From Sphingorhabdus profundilacus (GTDB lineage: Bacteria; Pseudomonadota; Alphaproteobacteria; Sphingomonadales; Sphingomonadaceae): 64,000 bases of DNA. Positions within the stretch are counted from its first letter, which is position 1, and the number at the start of each line of letters is the position of its first letter. The position numbers and the translations under genes were made by a program. This document shows, in pieces, positions 24,411 through 33,050 of the stretch. Location of the stretch: assembly GCF_009769755.1 (NCBI RefSeq), contig NZ_SDWJ01000002.1:186001-250000 (forward strand), given 5' to 3'. A model generated the notes under the pieces. The model was not told the DNA's origin. It made no database searches and saw only the letters and a list, made by a program, of their open reading frames with translations.

Positions 24411-25538
24411 ATGCAATTTGTTCAGCACAGAAAAGCGCTTGTCGGCCAGCAAATGGCGCTTTTGACCATCATCGGGTTCTGGGCCTTTTACGCCCTGATT
24501 CTGTCGCTGCGTGCCGCCTTGCTTGATTTTCCTGCACAGACCGTTTTGTTCGAACGTCGGTTGATGGTGGCGCTGGTTGGCATACTCGTCACGTGGATTT
24601 TATATCTGGGCCTGCGCCTCGCGGACCGCCAATCGCTCGGCTTTCGGGTCAGCATGGCATTTCTGGCGGCGATCCCGGCGGCTTTGCTGCTGGCTTCGGC
24701 CAATTTCTATATCTTCAACCTGTACGATCCGGTCAGTCTGTTCAAGGACCCGAATGTCGGCAAGACGGTCGAGGATCTGAAAGACAAGCTCGGCCTGTCC
24801 TTTTGGCAGGAAATTGCCGACATTTCCGTGACGCACTATTTCTTCCTGATTGCATGGGCATCGCTCTACGTGGCCATCGGCTATGCGCGTGAAGTGCGCG
24901 AGGCGGAGCGCAAGACATCCCGCTTTGCCCAAGCGGCGCAGGATGCAGAGCTGCGGTCGCTGCGCTATCAGGTCAACCCGCATTTTCTTTTCAACACCCT
25001 GAACTCGTTGTCCAGCCTTGTCATCACCGGCAAACCGAAAGAGGCCGAAGCGATGATCCAAAACCTGTCCAATTTTTACCGGACAAGCCTGTCATCCGAC
25101 CCGCTGGAGGATGTAACACTGGAAGAGGAAGTCGACCTGCAACGGCTCTATCTGGAAATTGAGGGCATCAGGCACCCGACCCGGCTGCGAACCCATTTTG
25201 ATATTCCGCCATCGTTGATGAACCAGCATGTTCCCGCCCTCATTTTACAGCCTTTGGTCGAAAATGCGATCAAATATGGCGTTTCGCGGACCAACCGCCC
25301 GGTCACCATCACCATCGGCGCGGTGTTAAAAGAGGACCATATCGAAATCAGCGTTTCCGACGATGGCGAAGCGATGGACGCGACCCATGTCGGCGGCAAC
25401 GGTATTGGCCTTGCCAATGTACGTGACCGGTTGGAAGCAAGGTATAAGTCGGCGGCCACATTGGAAACGCTGGCGCTTTCGGGGGGCGGCTATACCGCAA
25501 AATTGACCCTGCCACTTAGCCACAGGGTGAAAACATGA
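24411..25538 (+). CDS. LytS/AlgZ-type sensor histidine kinase
   Basis: A 375-residue membrane histidine kinase of the His_kinase (LytS/YehU) group. Four membrane helices occupy roughly residues 15-160. The phosphoacceptor His lies in RSLRYQVNPHFLFNTLNSLS (H at about 190). The HATPase region contains LILQPLVENAIKYG (N box) and GGNGIGLANVRDRLEARY (G box). It lacks the canonical H-box of the HisKA type. ATG at 24411 follows AAGGACATGGA. The response regulator overlaps its end, so they are co-transcribed. The signal sensed is unknown. Confidence 0.92.
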   Translation: MQFVQHRKALVGQQMALLTIIGFWAFYALILSLRAALLDFPAQTVLFERRLMVALVGILVTWILYLGLRLADRQSLGFRVSMAFLAAIPAALLLASANFYIFNLYDPVSLFKDPNVGKTVEDLKDKLGLSFWQEIADISVTHYFFLIAWASLYVAIGYAREVREAERKTSRFAQAAQDAELRSLRYQVNPHFLFNTLNSLSSLVITGKPKEAEAMIQNLSNFYRTSLSSDPLEDVTLEEEVDLQRLYLEIEGIRHPTRLRTHFDIPPSLMNQHVPALILQPLVENAIKYGVSRTNRPVTITIGAVLKEDHIEISVSDDGEAMDATHVGGNGIGLANVRDRLEARYKSAATLETLALSGGGYTAKLTLPLSHRVKT

Positions 25539-26275
25539 ACCGTTTGCGTACAATGATTGTCGATGATGAACCGCTGGCAATCGAACGGCTTGAAATTTTG
25601 TGTAACGAACATCCCGTTATCGAAATCGTCGGCACCGCGAATGACGGCGTTGCCGCCCTGCGCCTTGCCCAGCAATTGTCACCCGACCTTGTGTTCCTTG
25701 ATATCGGCATGCCCAAAATGGACGGGATCAACGCCGCGCGCGCACTCGGGCTGATGGACAAAAAGCCGGCGATTGTGCTGGTCACCGCATATGATAATTT
25801 CGCGGTCGAAGCGTTCGATCTTGATGTGATCGACTATGTCCTGAAACCTGTATCCAGCGAACGTCTGGGCCGCGCCATTTTGCGGGCCACGACCGATAGT
25901 GAATCTCAGCCGGTTACGAACAAGGGGGCCGAGCCCAATGCAAGCTATGCGGCCGAGTTCTGGGTGTCACATCGCGCGGAGCTGATCCGTATTGCCGCAA
26001 TGGATATTGAACGGATCGAGGCGGAGCGGGACTATATGCGTCTGTACACCGCCGGTCGCAGCTATCTGTTGCATCAAACAATTTCGGCGCTGGAGCAGCG
26101 CCTCGACCCCGAACAGTTCCAGCGCATCCACCGCAGCCATATTGTCCGCCGCGATCTGATTACCGGTCTGCGCCACGAAGGCGGGGGCGTTTGGCACGCC
26201 TTGCTGGGCGAGGAACTTTCAATGCGGATCGGCCGGAAATATCTGGCCGATGTCAAAAAATTGGCTGGCAAGTAA
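25535..26275 (+). CDS. LytTR response regulator
   Basis: A 246-residue regulator. The receiver domain (residues 1-120) shows the acidic pair in IVDDEPLAIERL and phosphorylated Asp in DLVFLDIGMPKMDG, with Lys in VLKPVSSERL. The C-terminal LytTR DNA-binding domain (residues 145-246) has IERIEAERDYMRLYTAGRSY and QRIHRSHIVRRDLI, the characteristic strands and loop. It binds direct repeats in promoters. The start overlaps the kinase stop by four bases. Confidence 0.94.
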   Translation: MNRLRTMIVDDEPLAIERLEILCNEHPVIEIVGTANDGVAALRLAQQLSPDLVFLDIGMPKMDGINAARALGLMDKKPAIVLVTAYDNFAVEAFDLDVIDYVLKPVSSERLGRAILRATTDSESQPVTNKGAEPNASYAAEFWVSHRAELIRIAAMDIERIEAERDYMRLYTAGRSYLLHQTISALEQRLDPEQFQRIHRSHIVRRDLITGLRHEGGGVWHALLGEELSMRIGRKYLADVKKLAGK

Positions 26276-26305
26276 CTGGCCCCGGCTGTTTGCCGGCCGG
26301 GACCA
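26276..26305 (+). terminator. Hairpin between the LytTR gene and the UrcA gene
   Basis: CTGGCCCCGGC (26276-26286) can pair with GCCGGCCGGGACCAG (26292-26305) around a TGTTT loop, allowing a bulge. It lies between two converging genes and could serve both. A clean T run is not present on either side, so a factor-independent terminator is only suggested. Confidence 0.4.
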
Positions 26306-26314
26306 GTTCGATAT

Positions 26315-26635
26315 TTATTGGCTCAAGGCAACGCGACGATTGGCAACATAGGACGCGATTTGCCGCTCTGCCTTTGGCATAGCGCGGGCCATGGAATCCT
26401 TTTCGCAATTTATCTGGTCGATCCGTTCACTGATCGTTGTCGCCCGCGGATCGGCGCAAACCTGTCTGACGGCCTGCTTTACCCGGACCTTGAACCGGTC
26501 CTGACCCTTTGCGGTCGAAAGATCGAGGTCTGCATATTTTACCTTGACCGTATTTATCTCGGCCATCGCCGGTGTTGAAACCGCCAGCAATGACGCGGCA
26601 ACACATGCAAATGAAAACAGCTTGGGGGTAGCCAT
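26315..26635 (-). CDS. UrcA family protein
   Basis: A 106-residue exported protein. The signal peptide (MATPKLFSFACVAASLLA, cut at AMA) is followed by VKVKYADLDLSTAKGQDRF, the core of the UrcA family common in alphaproteobacteria. Two cysteines (VRQVCADP and QINCEKDS) may form a disulphide. The start at 26635 is preferred over the ATG nine bases upstream because the AGGATG site then has proper distance. Function is unknown; this family is often growth-phase controlled. Confidence 0.85.
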   Translation of the reverse strand: MATPKLFSFACVAASLLAVSTPAMAEINTVKVKYADLDLSTAKGQDRFKVRVKQAVRQVCADPRATTISERIDQINCEKDSMARAMPKAERQIASYVANRRVALSQ

Positions 26636-26887
26636 TTCGAACATCCTTTTATTTCAAGCCGCGACATATTGCCGTCGGCCAGTGGGAGAGGGTTGCAGGC
26701 GGACCGACATCTGTAGCTGGGGAGCATTTCTGCAAGCCCGACCTGCAGGAGATGAATTAGCCGGACTGTGTTGCCCCTGCATTACACTTTCGATTAAGTG
26801 CGAAGACAGTCGATGGTTCGACGAACGTCGCGGCGAACGCCCAAAGTTGTTCGACCAACGACGAATTGGGCAATTTTATTACAAACG

Positions 26888-26910
26888 AACGACGGCAAAC
26901 GTCGTTTTTT
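26888..26910 (+). terminator. Terminator-like hairpin facing the plus strand
   Basis: AACGACG (26888-26894) and CGTCGTT (26900-26906) form a 7-bp stem with loop GCAAA, followed by a run of six T on the plus strand (26905-26910). The hairpin abuts the stop of thiSG, which is read from the minus strand, where the following T run is poor. Nothing annotated ends there on the plus strand (see findings). Confidence 0.6.
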
Positions 26911-27905
26911 CAGATAAGACCGGCCAAGGGACTCGACGGGTCGGCATACATCCGTCGGCCCATCCGGCCCGCGCGATAGGCCAAACGCCCCGATTCGACC
27001 GCCAGCTTCATCGCGGTCGCCATCGCCACCGGATCTTTCGCCTCGGCAATCGCGGTGTTCATCAACACGCCATCGCAGCCCAATTCCATGGCGACGGCCG
27101 CATCCGAAGCGGTGCCGACCCCTGCATCGACCAGCACGGGCACCGAAGCGCCTTCCACAATCAGGCGGATGGTTACACGGTTCTGGATACCCAAGCCGGA
27201 ACCAATGGGCGCGCCCAAGGGCATGATCGCGACCGCGCCTGCATCTTCCAATTGCTTCGCGGCTATGGGATCATCGACACAATAGACCATGGGCAGAAAG
27301 CCTTCCTTGGCCAGCACTTCGGTCGCCTTCAATGTTTCGCGCATATCGGGGTAGAGCGTCTTCGCCTCCCCCAATACTTCCAGCTTGACCAGATCCCAGC
27401 CGCCCGCCTCCCGCGCCAGCCGCAGGGTGCGGATCGCATCGTCGGCGGTGAAGCATCCGGCAGTGTTGGGAAGATAGGTGTATTTTTTGGGGTCGATATA
27501 ATCGGTCAGCATCGGTGCCTTGGGGTCGGACACATTGACCCGGCGCACCGCAACGGTGATGATTTCGGCCCCCGACGCCACCAAAGCAGCGGCATTTTGT
27601 TCGAAGTCCTTATATTTGCCTGTGCCAACAATCAGCCGTGACGTGAACGTCCGGCCCGCAACGGTCCAGCTATCATCCTGTCCGCCCCCTACAAAATGCA
27701 CGATCTCGAGGCGGTCGCCTTCGGCAATGATAACATCGGCCAAGGTGGAACGGGACACGATTTCCAGATTTCGTTCCACCGCAACCTTGGCAGGGTCGAG
27801 CCCGATTTCGCGCACAAGGTCAGCAATGCTGCGGCCCGACGCGATGCTGCGCGGGTCGCCGTTCAGGGTGATGGAAATACTGTCGGTCATCGTGGAAAGG
27901 GTCAT
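26910..27905 (-). CDS. thiG: Fused ThiS-ThiG (sulphur carrier and thiazole synthase)
   Basis: A 331-residue fusion. The first 70 residues form a ubiquitin-like ThiS ([20 protein letters not shown]) ending [10 protein letters not shown]. ThiG follows directly ([20 protein letters not shown], then the phosphate-binding ends [27 protein letters not shown] and [21 protein letters not shown], shown in part). The Schiff-base Lys is in LVKLEVLGE. ThiS must normally carry a free C-terminal Gly-Gly to be made into a thiocarboxylate, which this fusion buries. ATG at 27905 or 27890 could be used. Confidence 0.92.
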   Translation of the reverse strand: MTLSTMTDSISITLNGDPRSIASGRSIADLVREIGLDPAKVAVERNLEIVSRSTLADVIIAEGDRLEIVHFVGGGQDDSWTVAGRTFTSRLIVGTGKYKDFEQNAAALVASGAEIITVAVRRVNVSDPKAPMLTDYIDPKKYTYLPNTAGCFTADDAIRTLRLAREAGGWDLVKLEVLGEAKTLYPDMRETLKATEVLAKEGFLPMVYCVDDPIAAKQLEDAGAVAIMPLGAPIGSGLGIQNRVTIRLIVEGASVPVLVDAGVGTASDAAVAMELGCDGVLMNTAIAEAKDPVAMATAMKLAVESGRLAYRAGRMGRRMYADPSSPLAGLI

Positions 27906-27985
27906 TACATCTCGCTTTTTCTGATTTGTCCCATATAGGAAGAGAGCAATTGCAATAGCAACCCGGCTTGCCAAAAAGGCTCTTG

Positions 27986-28930
27986 ATGGCGCGAATATTC
28001 TTCCCATTGTCGACCGCGATTTTCGGCGTGGCAATTGCGACGCCTGCTTATGCGGAAATTCCCGAGGCCGTCCGGCAGATGATGGAAACCGCCGCGCGCG
28101 AGGGCAATCCTGCAGAGCTGGCCGCCATCGTTAAATTTGCGCGGCTGACCTATCCTGCACAAAGCGTGGACATCGACAATCTGATTTTGTCGCTTGAAAG
28201 CATAAGAGCGCAAAGCGAACCTGTGCCGGTTGCGATCACGCCGCCGCCTGCACCAACCCCTCCCCCGCCAGCACCAGCTCCGCCGCCGCAGATCAAATGG
28301 TCGGGACGCGGCGATCTTGGTGGATTTCACACCAGCGGCAACACCGACAGTTTCGGGATCACCGTCGGCGCCGTGATCAAACGTACCGGAACTGCCTGGT
28401 CGCACCAGATCCGCCTGCGCGGCGACTATCAGGAAAGCGAAGGCCGCACGTCGCGCGAATATCTGAACGCCGCCTATCAAAGTGACTGGGCAATTGGCGA
28501 CCGCTATTATGCTCTGGGCATCATCGAATATGAACGTGACGTTCTGGCCGGGCTCGACCATCGGGCGACATCCAGCTTGGGACTTGGCTGGCGCGTGGTG
28601 CGTGAACCGAATGTCGCCATTTCATTGGAGGCTGGACCTGCATATCGCAAGGAATGGCCCCGCTCAGGCATCGAAAGATCAAGTCTTGCGGGACGCGGCG
28701 CGCTTACCAGCAGCTGGCAGATGAATGACAAGGTGCGTCTGACGAATAATATGGAGCTGGTGGCAGAAGAAGACAGCAACACGATCCGTGCAGTTACCGG
28801 CCTGCAGGCAAAATTGACCGGCCGGATTTCGTCCCAGATTTCCTATGACCTGCGTTACCAAGACCGACCATTGTCGGGCAAGGAAGAGACAGATACAGTC
28901 ACCCGTATCGGACTGACATATGATTTTTAA
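27986..28930 (+). CDS. DUF481-family outer-membrane protein
   Basis: A 314-residue exported protein. A signal peptide ([19 protein letters not shown], cut near AYA) is followed by helical residues 30-70, a proline-rich linker ([16 protein letters not shown]) and a 200-residue beta-barrel of DUF481 type with repeated aromatic-turn strands ([29 protein letters not shown], and the closing [14 protein letters not shown]). The ATG at 27986 with AAAAGG leader was chosen over a TTG upstream. It belongs to the outer membrane; its substrate is unknown. Confidence 0.85.
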   Translation: MARIFFPLSTAIFGVAIATPAYAEIPEAVRQMMETAAREGNPAELAAIVKFARLTYPAQSVDIDNLILSLESIRAQSEPVPVAITPPPAPTPPPPAPAPPPQIKWSGRGDLGGFHTSGNTDSFGITVGAVIKRTGTAWSHQIRLRGDYQESEGRTSREYLNAAYQSDWAIGDRYYALGIIEYERDVLAGLDHRATSSLGLGWRVVREPNVAISLEAGPAYRKEWPRSGIERSSLAGRGALTSSWQMNDKVRLTNNMELVAEEDSNTIRAVTGLQAKLTGRISSQISYDLRYQDRPLSGKEETDTVTRIGLTYDF

Positions 28931-28945
28931 GCGAAAGCCCCTATT

Positions 28946-29380
28946 TTGACCGACCTGATCTTTGTATTGAACGGCCCCAATCTGAACCTGCTCGGCACCC
29001 GCGAGCCGGAGATTTACGGCCATGACACGCTCGACGATATTGCCGCGATGCTGGATGATCAGGCGCGCGAAGCCGGGGCGGAGATTGATTTCCGGCAATC
29101 GAACCATGAAGGGCATTTGATCGACTGGCTGCATGAGGCGCAGGCCGAAGGCGCCAAGGCGGTGCTGCTGAATGCGGCGGGCTATACGCACACGTCGATT
29201 GCCCTGCTGGATGCGATCAAGGCCATCAAAGTGCCGGTATATGAGGTCCATTTGTCCGACCCGCATGCCCGTGAAGAGTTCCGGCATTTAAGTTATGTAG
29301 GGATGGGCGCGAAGGCGGTGTTTGCAGGACATGGCGCAAAGTCCTATCAACTCGCGCTGGACGCAGCGTTACAAGTTTGA
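28946..29380 (+). CDS. aroQ: Type II 3-dehydroquinate dehydratase
   Basis: A 144-residue enzyme of the shikimate pathway, converting 3-dehydroquinate to 3-dehydroshikimate. The N-terminal [21 protein letters not shown] has the active-site loop (with Tyr and Arg), followed by [35 protein letters not shown], and [16 protein letters not shown]. The start is TTG at 28946: no ATG lies close to the essential N-terminal motif, so a weak start codon is likely real. First gene of the aroQ-accB-accC operon. Confidence 0.94.
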   Translation: MTDLIFVLNGPNLNLLGTREPEIYGHDTLDDIAAMLDDQAREAGAEIDFRQSNHEGHLIDWLHEAQAEGAKAVLLNAAGYTHTSIALLDAIKAIKVPVYEVHLSDPHAREEFRHLSYVGMGAKAVFAGHGAKSYQLALDAALQV

Positions 29381-29425
29381 CATTAGGCGCAGCACATTAA
29401 AAATTCGGGGCGCAAGGAGCAAAAA

Positions 29426-29905
29426 ATGGCGGCAAAATCAGGCAGCAATGGTGGGATGCAGGTGGATACCGATCTGGTCCGCGAATTGGCCGAAATGCTG
29501 AACGATACCGGTTTGAGCGAAATCGAGGTTGAGGACGGCGATCGCAAGATCCGCGTGTCGCGCACGATGACCGCCATTGCGGCCCCCGTCGCCGCCGCGC
29601 CAGTCGCTGCTGCTGCACCCACCGCGCAGGCCGCACCCGCGCATATCGCCGAAAGCGCACCGGCCGTCGCCGCCAATGCGCTCAAATCCCCAATGGTCGG
29701 AACGGCCTATTTGACCCCGGAACCGGACGCCGCGCCCTTTGCGAGCATCGGTCAGCAGGTAAAAGCGGGCGACACCGTGATGATTATCGAAGCGATGAAG
29801 GTCATGAACCCCATCGTCGCGCCAAACAGTGGCACCGTGACCGAGATTTATGTCGAAAGCGGACAGCCCGTCGAATTTGACCAGCCGCTTATGGTTATCG
29901 CGTAA
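29426..29905 (+). CDS. accB: Biotin carboxyl carrier protein of acetyl-CoA carboxylase
   Basis: A 159-residue BCCP. The N-terminal helix region ([20 protein letters not shown]) is followed by an alanine/proline-rich linker (residues about 47-85), and a biotinyl domain with [13 protein letters not shown] (biotinylated Lys at about residue 125). It delivers the carboxylated biotin between AccC and AccAD. An AAGGAG site precedes the ATG. accC begins 3 bases after its stop. Confidence 0.96.
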   Translation: MAAKSGSNGGMQVDTDLVRELAEMLNDTGLSEIEVEDGDRKIRVSRTMTAIAAPVAAAPVAAAAPTAQAAPAHIAESAPAVAANALKSPMVGTAYLTPEPDAAPFASIGQQVKAGDTVMIIEAMKVMNPIVAPNSGTVTEIYVESGQPVEFDQPLMVIA

Positions 29906-29907
29906 AT

Positions 29908-31257
29908 ATGGGCATTGAGAAAATCCTGATCGCCAACCGTGGCGAGATTGCGCTTCGCATCCATCGTGCCGCGCATGAAATGGGAATTAAAACGGTCGCG
30001 GTCCATTCGACGGCGGATGCCGAGGCGATGCACGTCCGCCTTGCCGATGAAGCCATCTGCATCGGACCGCCTTCGGCTACCGACAGCTATCTGAACATTC
30101 CGGCGATTATTTCGGCGGCGGAAATCAGCCATGCGGATGCGATCCACCCCGGTTACGGCTTTTTGTCGGAAAACGCGCAATTTGCGGAAATCGTCGAAAG
30201 CCATGACATCAAATGGATCGGCCCCAAGCCCGAGCATATCCGCACCATGGGCGACAAGGTCGAGGCGAAGCGGTCCGCAGGTGCGCTTGGCCTGCCGCTT
30301 GTTCCGGGCAGCGATGGCGCAATCGAGGATGTGGCCGAAGCCAAGGCGATTGCGCGTGACATCGGCTATCCGGTGATCATCAAGGCTGCATCCGGCGGCG
30401 GCGGGCGCGGCATGAAAGTGGTCAACAACGAGGAAGAGCTTGAGACCCAGATGCAGCAAGCAGGGTCAGAGGCAAAGGCGGCCTTTGGCGATGCCACCGT
30501 GTATCTCGAAAAATATCTCGGTAACCCGCGCCACATCGAATTCCAGATATTCGGCGATGGCAATGGCAACGCCGTGCACTTGGGCGAACGCGACTGTTCG
30601 TTGCAGCGCCGCCACCAGAAGGTGTTGGAAGAGGCCCCCTCGCCCGTTCTGTCGACAGCCGAGCGTGACCGTATGGGCAATATCTGCGCCAAGGCCATGG
30701 CCGACATGGGTTATCGCGGCGCGGGCACCATCGAGTTTCTCTGGGAAAATGGCGAGTTCTTCTTCATCGAAATGAACACCCGTTTGCAGGTGGAGCATCC
30801 GGTGACCGAAATGATTACCGGCCTCGACCTCGTGCGCGAACAGATCCGCGTGGCAGAAGGCAAGCCGCTGTCGTTCACGCAGGATGAAGTGACCTTTACC
30901 GGCCATGCGGTCGAATGCCGCATCAACGCCGAAGACCCCGTCACATTCATGCCCTCACCCGGCACGGTCAGCTGGTACCATCCGCCGGGCGGTCTCTATG
31001 TCCGCGTCGATAGCGGGCTTTACCACGGCTATAAGGTGCCGCCTTATTATGACAGTATGATCGCCAAGCTGATCGTATATGGCCAGACGCGCGAAGGCTG
31101 CCTGATGCGGTTGCGGCGTGCGCTGGGTGAATTTGTGATTGAGGGCATGAAGACGACCATTCCTCTGCACCAGAAGTTGCTGGAAGATCCCGATTTCCAG
31201 AACGGCAATTACACGATCAAATGGCTCGAAGAATGGCTGGCCAAGGACGCCGGCTAA
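29908..31257 (+). CDS. accC: Biotin carboxylase subunit of acetyl-CoA carboxylase
   Basis: A 449-residue ATP-grasp enzyme carboxylating biotin on AccB. The motifs include [17 protein letters not shown] (residues 6-22), [16 protein letters not shown], the Gly-rich ATP loop [32 protein letters not shown] (shown in part) and [15 protein letters not shown] with the catalytic Glu and Arg. The C-terminal region is complete. The stop overlaps the next ATG (TAATG), so the following lipoprotein gene is likely coupled. Confidence 0.97.
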   Translation: MGIEKILIANRGEIALRIHRAAHEMGIKTVAVHSTADAEAMHVRLADEAICIGPPSATDSYLNIPAIISAAEISHADAIHPGYGFLSENAQFAEIVESHDIKWIGPKPEHIRTMGDKVEAKRSAGALGLPLVPGSDGAIEDVAEAKAIARDIGYPVIIKAASGGGGRGMKVVNNEEELETQMQQAGSEAKAAFGDATVYLEKYLGNPRHIEFQIFGDGNGNAVHLGERDCSLQRRHQKVLEEAPSPVLSTAERDRMGNICAKAMADMGYRGAGTIEFLWENGEFFFIEMNTRLQVEHPVTEMITGLDLVREQIRVAEGKPLSFTQDEVTFTGHAVECRINAEDPVTFMPSPGTVSWYHPPGGLYVRVDSGLYHGYKVPPYYDSMIAKLIVYGQTREGCLMRLRRALGEFVIEGMKTTIPLHQKLLEDPDFQNGNYTIKWLEEWLAKDAG

Positions 31258-31946
31258 TGCTTTCCCGCCGTCAGGTGGCGCTGGGGATGGCTCTTGTGCC
31301 GCTCGCCGGATGCGCCCCTGCCGGGCCGGACAAGGATGTTGCCTTCATTCCGGCCAAGAAGGCCACGTCGTTGGCGGCGACCGATCCGGGCCGTCTGGTC
31401 GAACTGGTCAAGATCGATCCCACCATCCGCCTCGACATGCGCTACGCCACCACCAATAACTTTACCGGCACCGTCCTGTACAGCGAAGCCCGCGCCTTCC
31501 TGACCGCACCAGCGGCGCAAGCCGTCGTCCGCGCCAGCCGCACCGCCCGGGCCGAAGGCTTCGGCCTCACCATTTTCGACGCCTATCGCCCATGGCGGGT
31601 GACGAAGAAGCTTTGGGACGCAACGCCCGTTGGCCCGAAGAAAAACTATGTCGCCAACCCCAAGCGTGGATCCAAGCATAACCGTGGCTGCGCGGTCGAC
31701 CTCAGCCTGCATGATCTTGCCACCGGCGAACTGGTCGACATGCCGACCGGCTTTGACGATTTTTCGGAAAAAGCGCATCGCGACTATATGGGTGCCAGCG
31801 CCGGTGCGATTGAAAACCGCGCCCGCCTGCAACGCTATCTGGAGGCCGAAGGCTTTGTCGGCCTGTCCAACGAATGGTGGCATTTCGATTTTACCGGGTG
31901 GGAGAAATTTCCGGTGCTGGATATTCCGTTCGACAAGGTGGGGTGA
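31257..31946 (+). CDS. D-alanyl-D-alanine dipeptidase (VanX/DdpX-like) lipoprotein
   Basis: A 229-residue protein. The start LSRRQVALGMALVPLAGC is a lipobox (LAGC), so it is a lipid-anchored periplasmic protein. The VanX-type zinc site is visible: KHNRGCAVDLSLHD (His, then Asp) and NEWWHFDF (Glu and His), plus FDAYRPWRVTKKLW upstream, where Arg is conserved. The enzyme class cleaves D-Ala-D-Ala and may recycle cell-wall peptides. Overlaps accC by one base of the stop. Confidence 0.86.
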   Translation: MLSRRQVALGMALVPLAGCAPAGPDKDVAFIPAKKATSLAATDPGRLVELVKIDPTIRLDMRYATTNNFTGTVLYSEARAFLTAPAAQAVVRASRTARAEGFGLTIFDAYRPWRVTKKLWDATPVGPKKNYVANPKRGSKHNRGCAVDLSLHDLATGELVDMPTGFDDFSEKAHRDYMGASAGAIENRARLQRYLEAEGFVGLSNEWWHFDFTGWEKFPVLDIPFDKVG

Positions 31947-31980
31947 AGGTCCAGCGGGGAGTTTACGGCCGGGCGGGAAA

Positions 31981-32030
31981 CTAAGATGCTGGAACGAAGT
32001 CACCAGAGGTGAAACAAGTTCAGCATGACG
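31981..32030. repeat. Palindromic repeat, type B, reverse orientation
   Basis: Reads CTAAGATGCTGGAACGAAGT then CACCAGAGGTGAAACAAGTT then CAGCATGACG. Compared with type A it carries the 20-base insert GGAACGAAGTCACCAGAGGT. It starts about 35 bases after the dipeptidase stop. Confidence 0.85.
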
Positions 32031-32064
32031 GGGTGGAATTAAGGACTGATTTTGATTTTCCTCT

Positions 32065-32229
32065 CCGTCGCCCTGATTCCCCCCATCCCGGTCGCCCCGA
32101 TTCCCCCGCCCCGTCACCCCGATTCCCCCACCACGTCACCCTGATTCCCCCGTCCCGTCACCCTGATTACCCCACCCCGTCACCCTGATTACCCCACCCC
32201 GTCACCCTGAACTTGTTTCAGGGTCTTAG
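32065..32229. repeat. Degenerate 21-base tandem repeats ending in a type A repeat
   Basis: About seven degenerate units of ATTCCCCCACCCCGTCACCCTG type, ending at the type A copy GTCACCCTGAACTTGTTTCA (32201-32220) and GGGTCTTAG. The unit period is about 21 bases with drift. The same unit reappears at 32760-32841 and, in reverse sense, as the low-complexity stretch inside the helicase gene (45468-45545). There are no unique spacers, so it is not a CRISPR array. Most of the 330 bases between 31947 and 32276 are repeat. Confidence 0.8.
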
Positions 32230-32276
32230 TCTGGTTTACACTGCCCCCCAAATCAACGGAACCGATGGAATAAAAA

Positions 32277-32600
32277 ATGGCGCGTCGCCTAGACTTTCAA
32301 CCATGCGTTTACATCATGGCAAGCTTCAACGGTCAGGCGCTCTATATTGGAGTTACATCCGATCTTATGAAGCGGATCGGACAACATCGCGACGGCCATT
32401 TTGACGGGCATTCAAAGAAATACAAGGCCAACAGGCTGGTGCTGTTCGAAGTTTGCGGCGACATGGACGCAGCGATCGCACGGGAAAAGCAGCTAAAGAA
32501 CTGGCATCGGCAGTGGAAGATAAACCATGTGACAGCCGCCAACCCGACATGGCGCGATCTCGCTGAGGATTTGGGCTTTTTGCCCTTGCCGACTTACTGA
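32277..32600 (+). CDS. GIY-YIG domain nuclease family protein
   Basis: A 107-residue single-domain protein of the GIY-YIG superfamily, close to the YhbQ/UPF0213-like group. The motif reads CVYIMASFNGQALYIGVTSD (residues 10-29), with the Arg in MKRIGQHRDGHF, and Lys/Asn residues in REKQLKNWHRQWK. These enzymes cut DNA, but for the small members the natural role is unclear. It is flanked by the palindromic repeats on both sides and lies within direct repeats 32191-32245 and 32834-32907. AT-rich relative to its surroundings. Confidence 0.88.
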   Translation: MARRLDFQPCVYIMASFNGQALYIGVTSDLMKRIGQHRDGHFDGHSKKYKANRLVLFEVCGDMDAAIAREKQLKNWHRQWKINHVTAANPTWRDLAEDLGFLPLPTY

Positions 32601-32845
32601 AACGGGGTGCGGGAACTAAGATGCTGAAACAAGTTCAGCATGACGGGGTGCGGGTGTTCGGCATGATTGGGTGGGAGTTGTCCGCATGACGGGGTGGGGG
32701 TGTTCGGCATGATGGGGTGGAGGTTTTCCACATGTCGGGGTGGAATTGAGGGCTGGCTGTGGTTCCCATCCCGGTCACCCCGATTCCCCCGTCCCGTCAC
32801 CCTGAACCACCCCGTCCACCGTCACCCTGATTCCCCCACCCCGTC
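32601..32845. repeat. Repeat tract downstream of GIY-YIG
   Basis: Contains a reverse core variant at 32616-32646 (CTAAGATGCTGAAACAAGTT then CAGCATGACGG), which includes the perfect palindrome TGCTGAAACAAGTTCAGCA. After that come tandem units (GCATGACGGGGTGGGGGTGT-like and their reverse, CCCCCACCCCGTCACCCTGA-like) up to 32841. No gene is supported. Confidence 0.75.
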
Positions 32846-32891
32846 ACCCTGAACTTGTTTCACCTCTGGTGACTTCGTTCCAGGGTCTTAG
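32842..32891. repeat. Palindromic repeat, type B, forward orientation
   Basis: CGTCACCCTGAACTTGTTTC is followed by the insert ACCTCTGGTGACTTCGTTCC and then AGGGTCTTAG. It is followed by TTCGGTTTACACTGTCC, closely similar to TCTGGTTTACACTGCCC after the type A copy at 32229, which makes the two copies part of longer direct repeats around the GIY-YIG gene. Confidence 0.9.
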
Positions 32892-33050
32892 TTCGGTTTA
32901 CACTGTCCAATATTCAGGAGCACCCGCATGCCCGTTCATCAAAACGCTTCCTTTCATGAACATGTACGGGCAATTCAGCCACGCTTCAGAACGACTCGGC
33001 CATTAAAGCATTCATGCCGGGGCATTGGGCGCCTGCATCGGGGAAAGATT

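Noticed and set aside
27891-27985. Thiamine pyrophosphate riboswitch before thiSG
   Set aside because: The intergenic stretch is too short and lacks the conserved CUGAGA-type motif.
32065-32229. CRISPR array
   Set aside because: The repeats are directly tandem and degenerate, without unique spacers, and no cas gene is near.
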